NCBI GenBank assembly: GCA_015499995.1
Contig: JADNRV010000005.1
Span: 372,001 to 436,000 of the forward strand
Source of the DNA: Flammula alnicola
Taxonomy: Eukaryota > Basidiomycota > Agaricomycetes > Agaricales > Strophariaceae
Reading direction: 5' to 3'
Length of the DNA stretch: 64,000 nt
In this document: positions 36,319 to 47,646 of the stretch, one piece after another
Numbering within the stretch: the first letter of the stretch is position 1
Layout: the number at the start of each line of letters is the position of its first letter
The notes under the pieces: generated by a model
Databases searched by the model: none
Told to the model about the DNA's origin: nothing
The model's input: the letters and a program-made list of their open reading frames with translations, nothing else
Program-made: the position numbers and the translations under genes

Positions 36319-36894
36319 GCTGATGTTTTGTGCTGATCCCGATTTCGTCTAGAGGAGTGCTCGGCGTTGGTGGTATCGTTGATTGGATGGTAAGAGATCA
36401 AGCCTGTGAGCCACTTTCAGTGACAGTATGATTGCCTTTGCACTCCGGCGGGCCCGAGGAGGTTCTTATAGAAACTTTAATTGGCCTCGAGGCCTTGAAA
36501 CAAAGCTGAAATTTGGAAAAACAATGCTGCAGGAGCTGCATGGGGCCCAACACCTACGCACAATCAACGCGTCGCAGCAAGGCATGACATTGACACGCCC
36601 ATGCCAGGACTTGCATGCCCCAAAACGTGATTTATTGCTTTTTGAAGAGCTCTCCGTGTTGCAGTGCTCGCCGCGAAAAACGTTGCGCGTCGACGCGGAC
36701 ATCATGGATGCTATGAAATCAAATTGGAGGCCTCGATGATCGCGGAATCTATTTTATTCTCTAATGGGCGTCACCCATTCCGACTAGGTTTTCTTCTGCG
36801 GAACTTGAAACAATATGTAGAATTGACTGTAACTAAAGCTGTGAATCCGATACGAGTCTGAAAAGTGCCCTTGTACGTAAGGTATGTTTGAAAA
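36319..36894. other. Intergenic region upstream of HEN1
   Basis: About 0.58 kb. The ORFs at 36428-36739 and 36664-36861 have no recognisable motif. No TATA-like element is obvious. Confidence 0.4.
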
Positions 36895-37625
36895 GGTGCA
36901 TGCGCAATTCAAATTCAGCAAGGCAAGAACCCATGTCCGAGTCGCCACATCTTGCTCGCTCAAAGGAAGGACCTTCTCATCTTGTAGAGAGGGCGACGCG
37001 CTGAAACTCTTATCCTTGAAGCACTCTCCGTAAATTTGTCGAGCGCGTCTGAAGAAGTGGGTCATCCGAAGGGCCGGCTGGCTATGGTCGGCCGTAATCG
37101 AGTATACACTGTGTGGTCGTCCTCGTCTTGCACCGAGCTTTCCAAATGAGCAAACCACTCCTCGTACGGAACAAGAGGTACGTTCAGAAGCTTTTCGAGG
37201 TGAGTCATGATAGTGCCCCAATTCGACGGCTTGGGATGTACGAGATGTAGCATTTTGTTTGAAGTCTCTTGCATTTCCACGATCGCAGCAGCAGCCAAAT
37301 CTGCTGGAATCCACGAGATAAGCTGTTAGAAGAATCGTTAGCATCGACAGTAGAATGGCTTACGCCGTTTCCTTCAGGTAGGCTCCCAGATATACTGCCG
37401 ACTGGGCGATGGCTGGGAAACATCCCTAGCTCCCATTGACGCCTCCACAGAGCACTCCAACCCGAGTGACGTCGTCTGAAGACCAAAATTTTCAGTGGCC
37501 ATCTGGAAAAGTGTCTCCGTTATCCATTTAGACTCGAGGTATCCCGAGTTGAGGGTAACGTTGGGGTTGATGACTGGCGCTTCGGGGGCATATTCTGCGT
37601 ATCCTCAGGCACCATTATGACCTTG
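36895..37625 (-). pseudogene. Broken C-terminal reductase domain of an NRPS-like adenylate-forming reductase
   Basis: Minus-strand frames carry, in the order expected for the thioester-reductase end of NRPS-like enzymes: NPNVTLNSGYLESKWITETL, then TRVGVLCGGVNGS, FPAIAQSAVYLGAYLKE, LISWIPADLAAAAIVEM, LHLVHPKPSNWGTIM, LVPYEEWFAHLES and PALRMTHFF. Two GT..AG introns still look functional (near 37365-37320 and 37138-37085). The reading is broken by a one-base shift just before TRVGV (GACGTCACT) and an in-frame TAG after VNGS. No adenylation or carrier domain is present upstream, and the promoter of the FunK1 gene abuts. This is therefore a truncated relic. Boundaries are approximate. Confidence 0.65.
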
Positions 37626-38008
37626 AAAGAAAGAGAAGATAAGCGGTAACTGGCATCAGAAGTATTCACTTAAGTACTCTGGAAGACACCAATCGTACTG
37701 AGGGTTTAGAGAAAGGTATGAATGGTGAGCAGAGTCAAGCAATCGTCGAGTCCCACTGACGATAGGACATAAATCTCTTCAACTAGACAGTCAGTCGTGC
37801 TGTATGTACTTTGCCAGGCTCTCTGGAATGCGGGTCCTCGCTAAAGGTTGAACAGATTTGCGATCTTTGTTCCGGATTTGGGAATCGGTATGACATTGAT
37901 TAAAGAGGCATAGACGCGGTCACGTGCCATTTCCAAACTCCGGTATCCTAGGGTTAGTCGCTGCCATCACCACTACCACTGCTACCACTCACCTTGAATA
38001 TTTGAATC
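37626..38008. other. Intergenic region upstream of FunK1
   Basis: About 0.38 kb between the reductase relic and the FunK1 start. A CACTACCACTGCTACCACT stretch lies just upstream of the ATG. It may hold undetectable remnants of the reductase. Confidence 0.4.
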
Positions 38009-40262
38009 ATGGCGTTGCAAAGGCTGGAGCCCATACCTCCTGCCCAATTATATGCTTCACTCCAGTCGAAGACCCCCAAGACGCCCAAGAAACCAACCGT
38101 TCCGCCTCCTCCTCAAGAGACACCTTTCCACAACCGACTCAGCTCCAGAGTGCCACAGACGTCGACCAACGTATACCAGGAGCGTCCCTTCGTCGAAGCA
38201 GCCGTCGACATGCAGGGAAAGTTCTGGGGACCTGTTCCAGTCGACCAATTCTTGGAAGAATTCCTTGACGTTGAGGCCCCGCCCTTGCCAGAGGTTGACT
38301 ACGAAAGTCTCGTTAACGTAGCGAGATTAAGGACGGAGCCGGAGATGTATGACCCGCTGGTAAGTCGCCTTTTTTCATTACGAGCAGGCGCTCACCCAGT
38401 CCAGATCGCTGCACTCAAGCCTTTCTGTAAAGGCATCAAACTTGTCAACACGTCGACTGTATCGGACCCGGAGTCTGACGTACTTTATAATCATTGCGTC
38501 AAACCTGACATTGGCATCTACGCCGAAAAAGATGCTCCCAAGCTTGGCGAGTGTATTACTCAGGCAAAGCTCATGACGGGGTACGGGGAGCTAAAGAACG
38601 ACGTCTCGTATGAACCATTTACCCTGGACCAGCCACTATACTCCATTGACGCAAAGCACCCGTTCGAGTGGGACACAATGCAAGCTCGTGATACGCGTGG
38701 CCAGCTTACCGTATACGCCAATGCCATCCAGGCTACGCAGTTCCGAACGCACTCATTCTCCTTCTTTATCAACAAAACCAGCTGCCGATTGATACACTGG
38801 AGCCGAAGTTGCGCCATCGTTACAGAGGCGTTCGATTACACAGAAATGAAATGGCTCCCTATGTTCTTCTGGCACCTTTCACATGCCCACAAAAGCGTTC
38901 GCGGTACTGACACCACCTTCCGTCGCGTCCGCGGCGGCGACGAGGCGGAGAACGCTCGCGAGGCCCTCGACCTCAAGGATGCCGATCGACTCTACAAGGT
39001 CTCCGTCAAAGACGATGTCACCAAAAAGAAAACTTTTTATATCGTGCACGAACCGTTCACGAACAATCATATCTTCCCGCTTGGTCGCGGTACAAGATGT
39101 TTCAAGGCTTACGACTGTCAGACGGAAGCACTCGTCTTGTTGAAGGACACATGGCGGGTGTCGAAGTATGAGCCGGAGGGTTATGTCTATCGGGAGCTCC
39201 ATGAGAAAGGTGTTCGCAATATTGCTAAATTCATTACGGCTGGCGACGTGGGCCATGTGTGCGGGGGGGTGCAGAAATTCAGTTCAGCTGCGAAAGACAA
39301 ACAGCCCCGCGTCCACATGCATTACCGTCTTGTCCTTGGCACCATCGGCACGCCTCTAACGCAGTTTTCGTCGACGTGGCAAATGGTTAACGCAGTGAAA
39401 TGTGCTCTGCTTGGTATGTAACGTTCTTTTCCGCATCTCCATGACATTGACTGCTGACAGACGTTCTTCTCCAGCCCATTGGGACGCGGTGACGAAAGCT
39501 AACATCCTGCACAGGGACGTCTCGTCGGGGAACATCGTCATGGTGGGAGAGGAGGGGGGGATCCTCATCGATTGGGAACTATGCAAACGTATTGGCCAGG
39601 GTCCAGCAACTGCAAGGTGTGATGACAAAACGGTAGGTTTAGTTTCCCTCCTGTACTACTACTTGATCTGACTTTCCTTTCCGTCCTAGGGAACCTGGCA
39701 GTTCATCTCTGCCCGGCTGCTCCTAAACAAGGCTCAGGAACATAAGGTTGGGGACGACCTCGAGTCGTTCGTACACGACCTGACATGGTCTGCTATCAAA
39801 TACGCTCGGAATTCATTGACTGCCGAAGACCGCACTGAGGTCCTGATGAGGTTTGACACTAGTTTGAACAAGATTGGCGGCCAGCGTAAGGCGGCGATGT
39901 TCAGGGAAGACTCATCCGCCATCACGCACATTGGTTTGGAACGGAAACCGCTCTCTGATGTCCTGAAGCGCATTTATTCTGGATTCGGGCATCGGTACGG
40001 GTCGACAAAGTACGAGGAGTTGCAATTGGAGAACGAGCAGGCTGCTAAGGCGGAAGTGGAGAAACTCGAGACGCACAATTGGCTCTATGGTGTTTTGGAG
40101 GATGCTCTCAAGAACATCACGTGGAAGGCTGCTGAAGATGGACGAGTTGACCAAGAGGTTCTTAAGGAAGATAGATATCTGACGGCAGGGCAGAAAAAGA
40201 GGAAGTCGATGCTACCCGAGTACGATGAGGAGCGCGATGAAAAGCGTGCTAAAAGACATTGA
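38009..40262 (+). CDS. FunK1-type fungal protein kinase
   Basis: Four exons, 38009-38359, 38405-39413, 39475-39632 and 39690-40262; 696 residues. The FunK1 family is expanded in mushroom-forming fungi and its substrates are unknown. Landmarks: TRGQLTVYANAIQATQFRTH and the strand-rich lobe after it; VLLKDTWRV (candidate catalytic Lys); the catalytic loop ANILHRDVSSGNIV; LIDWELCK in place of DFG; GTWQFISARLL; DDLESFVHDLTWSAIKYA. The last is a family signature. The 45-nt first intron is in frame and stop-free, but its borders (GTAAGT, CCAG) are good and its translation does not look conserved. The C-terminus is charged (Lys/Arg/Glu) and may be nuclear, which is inference. Confidence 0.9.
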
Positions 40263-40561
40263 TAACGGTATGGGAATGAATAGTCTAGAATGTGTGGCTC
40301 TCAATATCTTTGCTCAGTTTTCGTCTCGCATTTCTACCACATCTGTACCACCTTGCATCCATTGTATAGCTATCATCACATTATGTAGAAATAGTTTCTC
40401 AGATTGCATGATTTGTTTCATAATTTTCTGGAATGGTATTCTTTTCCTTGCAGACTACGATATTTGGTGAGGATCCGTGGGGTGGCAATACGAGTCCAGA
40501 TCGAAATACCAGATGTGTCCAAAATTGCGCCGCTCGTCGTCAATGCGTGAACCTGTGATTC
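40263..40561. other. Spacer between FunK1 and the TIR element
   Basis: About 0.3 kb of presumed FunK1 3' UTR; nothing else seen. Confidence 0.4.
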
Positions 40562-40570
40562 ACTCCTCGT
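40562..40570 (+). repeat. Left 9-bp target-site duplication
   Basis: ACTCCTCGT, identical to the copy at 41452-41460. The bases outside and inside differ. Confidence 0.8.
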
Positions 40571-40573
40571 AAG

Positions 40574-40597
40574 GTTGGCGGGAACTATATGGCAGGA
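40574..40597 (+). repeat. Left terminal inverted repeat, perfect 24-nt core
   Basis: Reverse complement of 41425-41448 without mismatch. TTTTG continues the similarity inward after a one-base offset. Confidence 0.88.
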
Positions 40598-41308
40598 ATT
40601 TTGTTTCGTCAGTCATCTTCTGATTTCCCACCATCGAAGTCCGCCTTCGGCAAGTCCGGCACCTTGTAATGTGGTAGCCCGTCCGTAGTTTCAACGAAAA
40701 ATAGAAAGAAATTCAGAACTTTTATGCCAGTTCTACTGGATACTTCTGATAATCACCAAATTACAGAATACTTAACTACCTATAGTACTGACATTTTATC
40801 CCCAAACCCTCCATACAATAAACAGTAAGTCTCGCAAAGCTCGGGACAGGTTGTTACACCTAAATAGTTGATAAAATCCACCCTATAAATTTCGACTTCT
40901 ATGTAGTTGTTTCTTTCTTTTGTTGGACAGATACATGGCTGGCTGTGGGTGGGGTCTCGCCAATGTGATTTATGCGCATCACTCGAAGCGCCCGTGAGCG
41001 CTAAAATAAGAAATCGATGACGGTGTCAACTTGAACGTCCTGTATTTCTCCAGACAAACAAAAAAACGTACAGAGTCAAGTATGTTCTCGGAAGAAAACA
41101 TACGAGAAATCACTACTTATTAGGAACATCCCATCACCTTGTTGAAAATGCACGCTCACAAACTTGAGATAGCCCGGACTCCTGGCAGAAACACAGACTC
41201 ATTCTATTTATTTAATACTTACCTATTTTGTGTTGTAATTCTCCCAGTAAAAATTTCAACGAGTGTGGCTACGTAAATAATCGACAGCGCAATCACCTTA
41301 TACCTCAA

Positions 41309-41332
41309 ATCCTCCGGATTTCAGTCCGGAGG
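41309..41332. repeat. Perfect 9-bp hairpin inside the TIR element
   Basis: TCCTCCGGA and TCCGGAGGA flank a 6-nt loop (TTTCAG). Confidence 0.8.
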
Positions 41333-41424
41333 ACGAAGTTCATACTGGATTTCCACAGATCTGCACGGCAGAATTGAAACTCAGCATCGGCGAAATGGCG
41401 GCTTCTGTCGATCAAACGTCAAAA

Positions 41425-41448
41425 TCCTGCCATATAGTTCCCGCCAAC
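41425..41448 (-). repeat. Right terminal inverted repeat, perfect 24-nt core
   Basis: Matches 40574-40597 on the opposite strand without mismatch. Confidence 0.88.
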
Positions 41449-41451
41449 GCT

Positions 41452-41460
41452 ACTCCTCGT
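41452..41460 (+). repeat. Right 9-bp target-site duplication
   Basis: ACTCCTCGT directly after the right inverted repeat. Confidence 0.8.
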
Positions 41461-42115
41461 GCCATCAATGTAGCAATAAATTATATACATGTTCACCGTG
41501 CCACGTCAATGCCACGTATCTAAATTTCAGTGCTGCTCGTTCAAGTGAACATCGCTCAGATCAGTTGTTTACGAAGGTCCACCCTCGGTATGTCCTCTGA
41601 AATGGCACTGTTGCCAACATACTGTATTTGCATTAGTATCCAAACGCGTTTATAAGATGTAATAATATACGTGTACGGTGTAGCTGTCGTTTAGCGCTCG
41701 GCTTCCGTCATCGGATCACGGGAGATGCTTTGTTATACGTATATAGTAGCGCTGATGATTAGATTAGATATGTTCTTTATCTTGTCTCGACGCGTTTCTA
41801 GCACGCGTCGAGATCAAGTCGAGATCCCCTTTGTCTCGCTTGCCGTATATCAATGCACGTCGCGTAGCCTTCCTTTCTTCGCGTTCTCATTTCTGTCTCA
41901 TATAGCTCGATGGGCTTTGCCTGAGGTTTGCCTGAGGTTTAGATTTCTTGTCAATATATCTTTTGGACAAGCAGGTAGTATCCCTCCGGATTCTCGTCGC
42001 CGTTTCACATCGAGAATACCGTCAGTGGCTCCGCCCTTCAGCCCTCTTTCACCTCTTCCGCATACTCGGACTTCTCAGCCCGCGCAACTTCTCGCCGTGG
42101 AATTCTCGAAACAGA
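41461..42115. other. Spacer upstream of the gag-like ORF, with a perfect 11-bp inverted repeat
   Basis: 0.65 kb. TCTCGACGCGT (41785-41795) and ACGCGTCGAGA (41803-41813) form a perfect hairpin with a 7-nt loop. A short CTCGCTTG-type pyrimidine-rich stretch leads into the ORF. No long terminal repeat was found. Confidence 0.45.
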
Positions 42116-42865
42116 ATGTCAGACCAAACCCCATCCTCATCCCGGAGTCAGCCACAACCTCCTCCTCCTACGGCTCCTGTCCAACCCCCTGCTCCTACGC
42201 AACCGCCTGATGAATCTGTGTCGTTTTCCCCCGAAGCGTTGCACATATTATTAATCGCCGCTATGGAGGCGGTTACTAGCCAACCTGTGCCCGGGACGAC
42301 GCCCTTGAACACGCCCGCCAACAGGCTCGTCCCGGCTCCCCTTCAACCACCCCCATTTGTTGCGGCGGCCTCTGCCTACCCTCCTGATACTGATATGTCC
42401 CTTTTCGACCGCTTTCCACAGATTGAGTCTAGCACCATCTTGGAGATCGCGAGGCATGAATTTCGACCGATGGACCTGTACAAGCTGGATCCTTCTGCCA
42501 TTCAACCCCGTGCGGGTTCCTTGAGAGACTACCCAACCTTCGCCTCCTTGTTCGAGCCTTTGCTCATGTACTTCAGCGTACTTGCTACGTACGCGGCGAC
42601 CTCGGGAGGCGACGCCGGTGCGACGCTCGCTATTGCGCGAGGTGGATACACGTATTCGGCTCATCTTTCCAAACTTAACCGTCGATTCCGTTGGCCGGCG
42701 GTTCTCCAGTATCACACGGCCTTTTTCCTCAACCGCCGTCGTGAGATGGTGCATGGCGATTATAGTGGCTGGCTCCGCTCGGATACGGAGCTCATGAACG
42801 AGCACCTCTTCGGCCACGGGCGCGCCCCCCCAACGAGGAGATATGTACACGTAGTGTTCAAATGA
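42116..42865 (+). CDS. Gag-like orphan ORF, probably retroelement-derived
   Basis: Intronless frame of 249 residues. It has a Pro/Gln-rich N-terminus (SRSQPQPPPPTAPVQPP) and a compact conserved-looking domain: FPQIESSTILEIARHEF, RPMDLYKLD, YPTFASLFEPLLMYFSVLA, LSKLNRRFRWPAVLQYHTAF. Proteins with this FPxxE...HEFxPxDLYKLD pattern recur, from recall, in Agaricomycete genomes next to retrotransposon-like ORFs. I therefore read it as a gag/nucleocapsid-like or domesticated element ORF. Absence of introns in an intron-dense region supports that. No reverse transcriptase, integrase, zinc knuckle or LTR is visible nearby. An open frame extends upstream to 41948 without a better start. Confidence 0.5.
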   Translation: MSDQTPSSSRSQPQPPPPTAPVQPPAPTQPPDESVSFSPEALHILLIAAMEAVTSQPVPGTTPLNTPANRLVPAPLQPPPFVAAASAYPPDTDMSLFDRFPQIESSTILEIARHEFRPMDLYKLDPSAIQPRAGSLRDYPTFASLFEPLLMYFSVLATYAATSGGDAGATLAIARGGYTYSAHLSKLNRRFRWPAVLQYHTAFFLNRRREMVHGDYSGWLRSDTELMNEHLFGHGRAPPTRRYVHVVFK

Positions 42866-43197
42866 GCGACATCACCGCAGTTTCGAATGGGGCGTGTGTG
42901 GACATTTTAGGTGGACGGTTTAGGTCGCCCAGAACGACATAGTCATCGGTAAGACTGGGACTGTGGCTCTTGCATAGCCAGGTTCGCGAGGTTGGAAAAC
43001 AGTATCTGGATTTACCATAATTTACGCAGATCGTTACTCGAGAGCAACCCAGTTGTCCTTGCAATAAATAAATAAAAATTGAGTGCTGGGCGATTTAAAA
43101 ATCGAGAACGAGCATTTGGATATTAAGCGCTTGTGCCCAAGCCTCGATGTCGAACGTGAACGGCTCCAAGCATAAGATCCTCAGTGGCAACTCATAT
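42866..43197. other. Spacer between the gag-like ORF and NUBPL 3' end
   Basis: 332 bp between convergent ends; nothing recognisable. Confidence 0.4.
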
Positions 43198-44580
43198 TCA
43201 AGGGCTCTTCCACAACTCTGAAGCTACGCGGTCTGCGATTTGCACCATGCTGGCTTTCCAAGTCGCGCCACCCTCGTCGTTTGCTGCTTCTATCGAAGCA
43301 GCACTATTGAGGACAAAAGGGTAGCCCCCGTCAGTGCTTGTGCTGACACCCTCTACGAGAGGCAGGTCTCCGAGAACTGGTACACCAAGGCGGTCTGCGA
43401 CCTTGTGGAAAGCGTCAGGTTTTCCTAATGTTTGAGGGAAATTTAAATCAGAACAAAGTAGAGAAGATCTTGGTATAGCCTACCGAATAGATACCGCGGA
43501 GTGTGCGTGTTGCAGCCTGGACAAAGGTAGTACGCTTGGTTGAGAACGAGCCCCGTTATCTGTATACAAAAGCATGAACATTGGAGATAAGGAGCAAAAA
43601 GGGGGAATACACACTGGCACTGAAACTTTTCTCAGCATGGCGATACCTTTCCGCACATCTGAGAGAGCGACGTCTTGAGGTGTTGAAACAATGACTGCTC
43701 CTGATGCAACAAAAAAAATCAAGAACCCCATATGTGAAAATAACGTAAAAATAACGAACCATCGACATTCACGAGCTGTCCTAGTGTCAGAGGGACATCC
43801 CCAGTACCTGGTGGCATATCTATCACCAGTACATCAAGGCCTTGGCCATCTTTTGACCAGTCAACGTCAAATAGGAGTTGCTGTACGGCCTTTTGCACCA
43901 TGAGTCCACGCCAGACGATGGGCGTATCCGTGTTGTCGGAGGACGTGGGGTCAGTTGAAGGGATAAGGAAACCCATCGACATGCAAGGTAGACCATGGTT
44001 TGTTAGCGGAAGCATAGAGCCCACTGGTGAAAAGATCGCAGCATCAGGCAGCTTGAACATGACATCAAATAAAAAAAGAAGACAAACCATTCGTCAAGGC
44101 CGGCTCGCCCGCATTTTGTAGACCCATGAGGGTAGGTATGGAGGGTCCGAAGATGTCAAGGTCTAGAATACCAACACGCAAAGAGGTGTTGGTCTTTTCG
44201 TGCTTACGAAGTGCGAGTGCAAATGCGAGATTCACTAAAAACGTCAGGTAAGAACCATTGAGCATAGAGGTCCTGAAGGCTAAATGCACACACACACTCG
44301 CTATTGTGCTCTTTCCAACACCGCCTTTCCCACTCGCAACCGCCAAAACCTTGTCCACATTGGCAATAGATCGTTTTTGAGGTGGCCCTCCCTTCCTGGG
44401 CATTTGTGGGGGAGGAGGACGCCTTGGCAAGCCCTAGATTCTAATGAGTTTCCGGCCCCGTAGGGTAAGAACGAATGTCGGACTCACCAAAGGATTTTCG
44501 TGTCGGACATGATGAGTGATCGACAAAAATCGGCAACCCCTGGATGAAATTGCTGGCCGTAGGTTGGCTGTGGTGTACAT
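43198..44580 (-). CDS. IND1: Mitochondrial P-loop Fe-S assembly protein NUBPL/Ind1
   Basis: Seven exons (coding order): 44580-44488, 44433-44298, 44234-44088, 44023-43760, 43700-43615, 43559-43484, 43424-43198; 342 residues. Mrp/NBP35-family ATPase; Ind1/NUBPL delivers [4Fe-4S] clusters to respiratory complex I. The N-terminus ([20 protein letters not shown]) is Arg/Ser-rich and lacks acids, as in a mitochondrial presequence, and is followed by the family's HENPLGLPRR. Walker A is [11 protein letters not shown] (about 64-74). Also seen: [53 protein letters not shown], and the cluster-binding CPGC (C255/C258). The frame stays open upstream to an ATG at 44781, but the Met at 44580 gives the better presequence. 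Confidence 0.93.
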
Positions 44581-45625
44581 TTTCCTATCTTCCGAGGGGC
44601 CACTAGGACTTTGGTTATATGTAAATTGTTTGATCGATGCAATATTCCCTGTGTGTTGGGTTCTATTGGACGAACTGCTAGTTTCGATACAGTGGAGCAC
44701 CGGAATTCTCACTGGCAGCATTCTATCAGCGCTCGTCGTTGTGGTGGCTGGCATCATGCTTACGTTTATTCTTGAGTGCATTGGGGGTATGCGTCTATCG
44801 CATATAATGGTGAACTACGTTGTCCGCTGACGCCTGAATGCAACTTGAACTTGAATGACTTGCGGCTGTCTCTCGCGATAGCTCGCGAGGATTCGCCTCG
44901 TCGCTCGCGCTCACGTGCTCGACGGGCAATACACTGAACTGTAACATCTCAGTCTGGTCGAAGCAAGGTCGAAGTTTGAAGTACATGTACAATACTTACT
45001 ATGTTATGACACTCGTTCCCAAAGCCGATGAGAACGTCAAGGCGGGATATATGCGATATAGGCAAGTCCGCCCTCTGCAACGATCGACAAGAACGTACGC
45101 AGGTCAGCTTTGCAGGCATCGGGCCTTCGGCTTCAGGGTACGTATTTCTCAAGTATTTTGTTTCTATTCAAGTCAACGCAACGCCCAAACAGCAGCGTCT
45201 AGGCCTAGTTTCATTTGCGCACTTGGACTTCCAAGGGGCCGATGGAAAAAGGTAGTACGCTCCATGCTGCGATGTTCTTGTTAGGTTGTTATCCCACTGT
45301 CGTTGAGGAAAGATCGAGGGGTCGAATGTCGTGTGGATATCCAGTTTAAGTGGGTTTCAATTTCTTCGTAATAGAATGAGTCTTTGACCAAGAGACTGAT
45401 GCTCAATGAGGAATTAATGAGACACAGCTCTCCAGACAAGAGTAATGATCCCCACAAAACTCAAGGCAAACGCAAGGAGAAAAGTAGATTCGCATCCTTG
45501 AACACAAGAAGCAAAGGAACGCGACATATTTATTTTCTTTCTTTACAACTCCCTTGTATAATAAAATCCAAGTGTTCGATCGTTTACCATGCGATAGTAG
45601 ATAACTTCTTCGATTTTTTTGGCGT
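44581..45625. other. Intergenic region between NUBPL and xylanase B
   Basis: About 1 kb. It contains a CTCGCGA/CTCGCGAG-rich patch near 44871-44890. Plus-strand ORFs at 44976-45284 and 45384-45656 have no recognisable domain. Confidence 0.4.
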
Positions 45626-47120
<1,495 letters not shown>

Positions 47121-47182
47121 TTGAAAGGTTAGTATCAAAAAAGCTGCGCTTTGGACTGATCGACCATCCTCGGTGCATCATG

Positions 47183-47190
47183 TTTTTATA
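47183..47190 (-). promoter_or_regulatory. TATA box of xylanase B
   Basis: TATAAAAA on the minus strand, 63-70 bp upstream of the ATG at 47120. Confidence 0.6.
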
Positions 47191-47646
47191 CTCCACTGTA
47201 TAGACGCCGTTCTAAAAGTAAGGCAAGATTGTGAAAGCTCCATGATCGTGTTGAACGAAAGGCACACGAAAATTCGCCTTTTGCCAATATCTTCGCACAT
47301 TCGTGAGACTCAGAAGTGTTGCGTTGGGCAGTGGCGGAAGACGAGGACGACATGGCGACTCCGCACCGAGGCAGTCGTGATGCGGATCGTATATTCCAAC
47401 GTCCTCGGACGGCGGGCCGGCTGTCATGGATGCAACATATGGAACAGAGTTCTCTCGTTTTGGTCATGGGATTTGAACTATGGATTCCTGCTATGGCTGC
47501 ATAAACGATTTACAGGTAATTCCACATAATTCGCCCACAAGTGAAGATAAATCGCACCTAAATGGAAATAGGCACAAGAAGAAAGGAAGTTCGATGTCAT
47601 CGTATAATAATGTAATCGAACACTCCACGTTTTTTTGGTGCACCTT
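47191..47646. other. Spacer between tandem xylanases B and C
   Basis: About 0.45 kb holding the promoter of B and the 3' end of C, which are transcribed head-to-tail on the minus strand. No other feature seen. Confidence 0.45.

Larger units (their letters stand above)
40571..41451. mobile_element. Non-autonomous DNA transposon (MITE-like) with TIRs and 9-bp target-site duplication
   Basis: An 881-bp segment bounded by terminal inverted repeats. The TIR core GTTGGCGGGAACTATATG extends to a perfect 24-nt arm at 40574-40597, and the arm at 41425-41448 is its exact reverse complement. A few outer bases also match imperfectly. The segment is flanked by identical 9-bp direct repeats ACTCCTCGT at 40562-40570 and 41452-41460, in the same orientation and differing on both sides, which is the footprint of transposition. 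A 9-bp duplication fits Mutator-like elements (9-10 bp) better than hAT (8 bp) or Tc1/mariner (TA). No transposase ORF is present, so mobility would need an enzyme in trans. Confidence 0.82.

Noticed and set aside
42116..43197. Complete LTR retrotransposon
   Set aside because: No long terminal repeats, primer-binding site, RT or integrase could be found around the gag-like ORF.
44516..44830. 104-aa hydrophobic plus-strand ORF that could be a membrane protein
   Set aside because: It lies antisense to the NUBPL presequence exon and has no splice sites, TATA box or family match.
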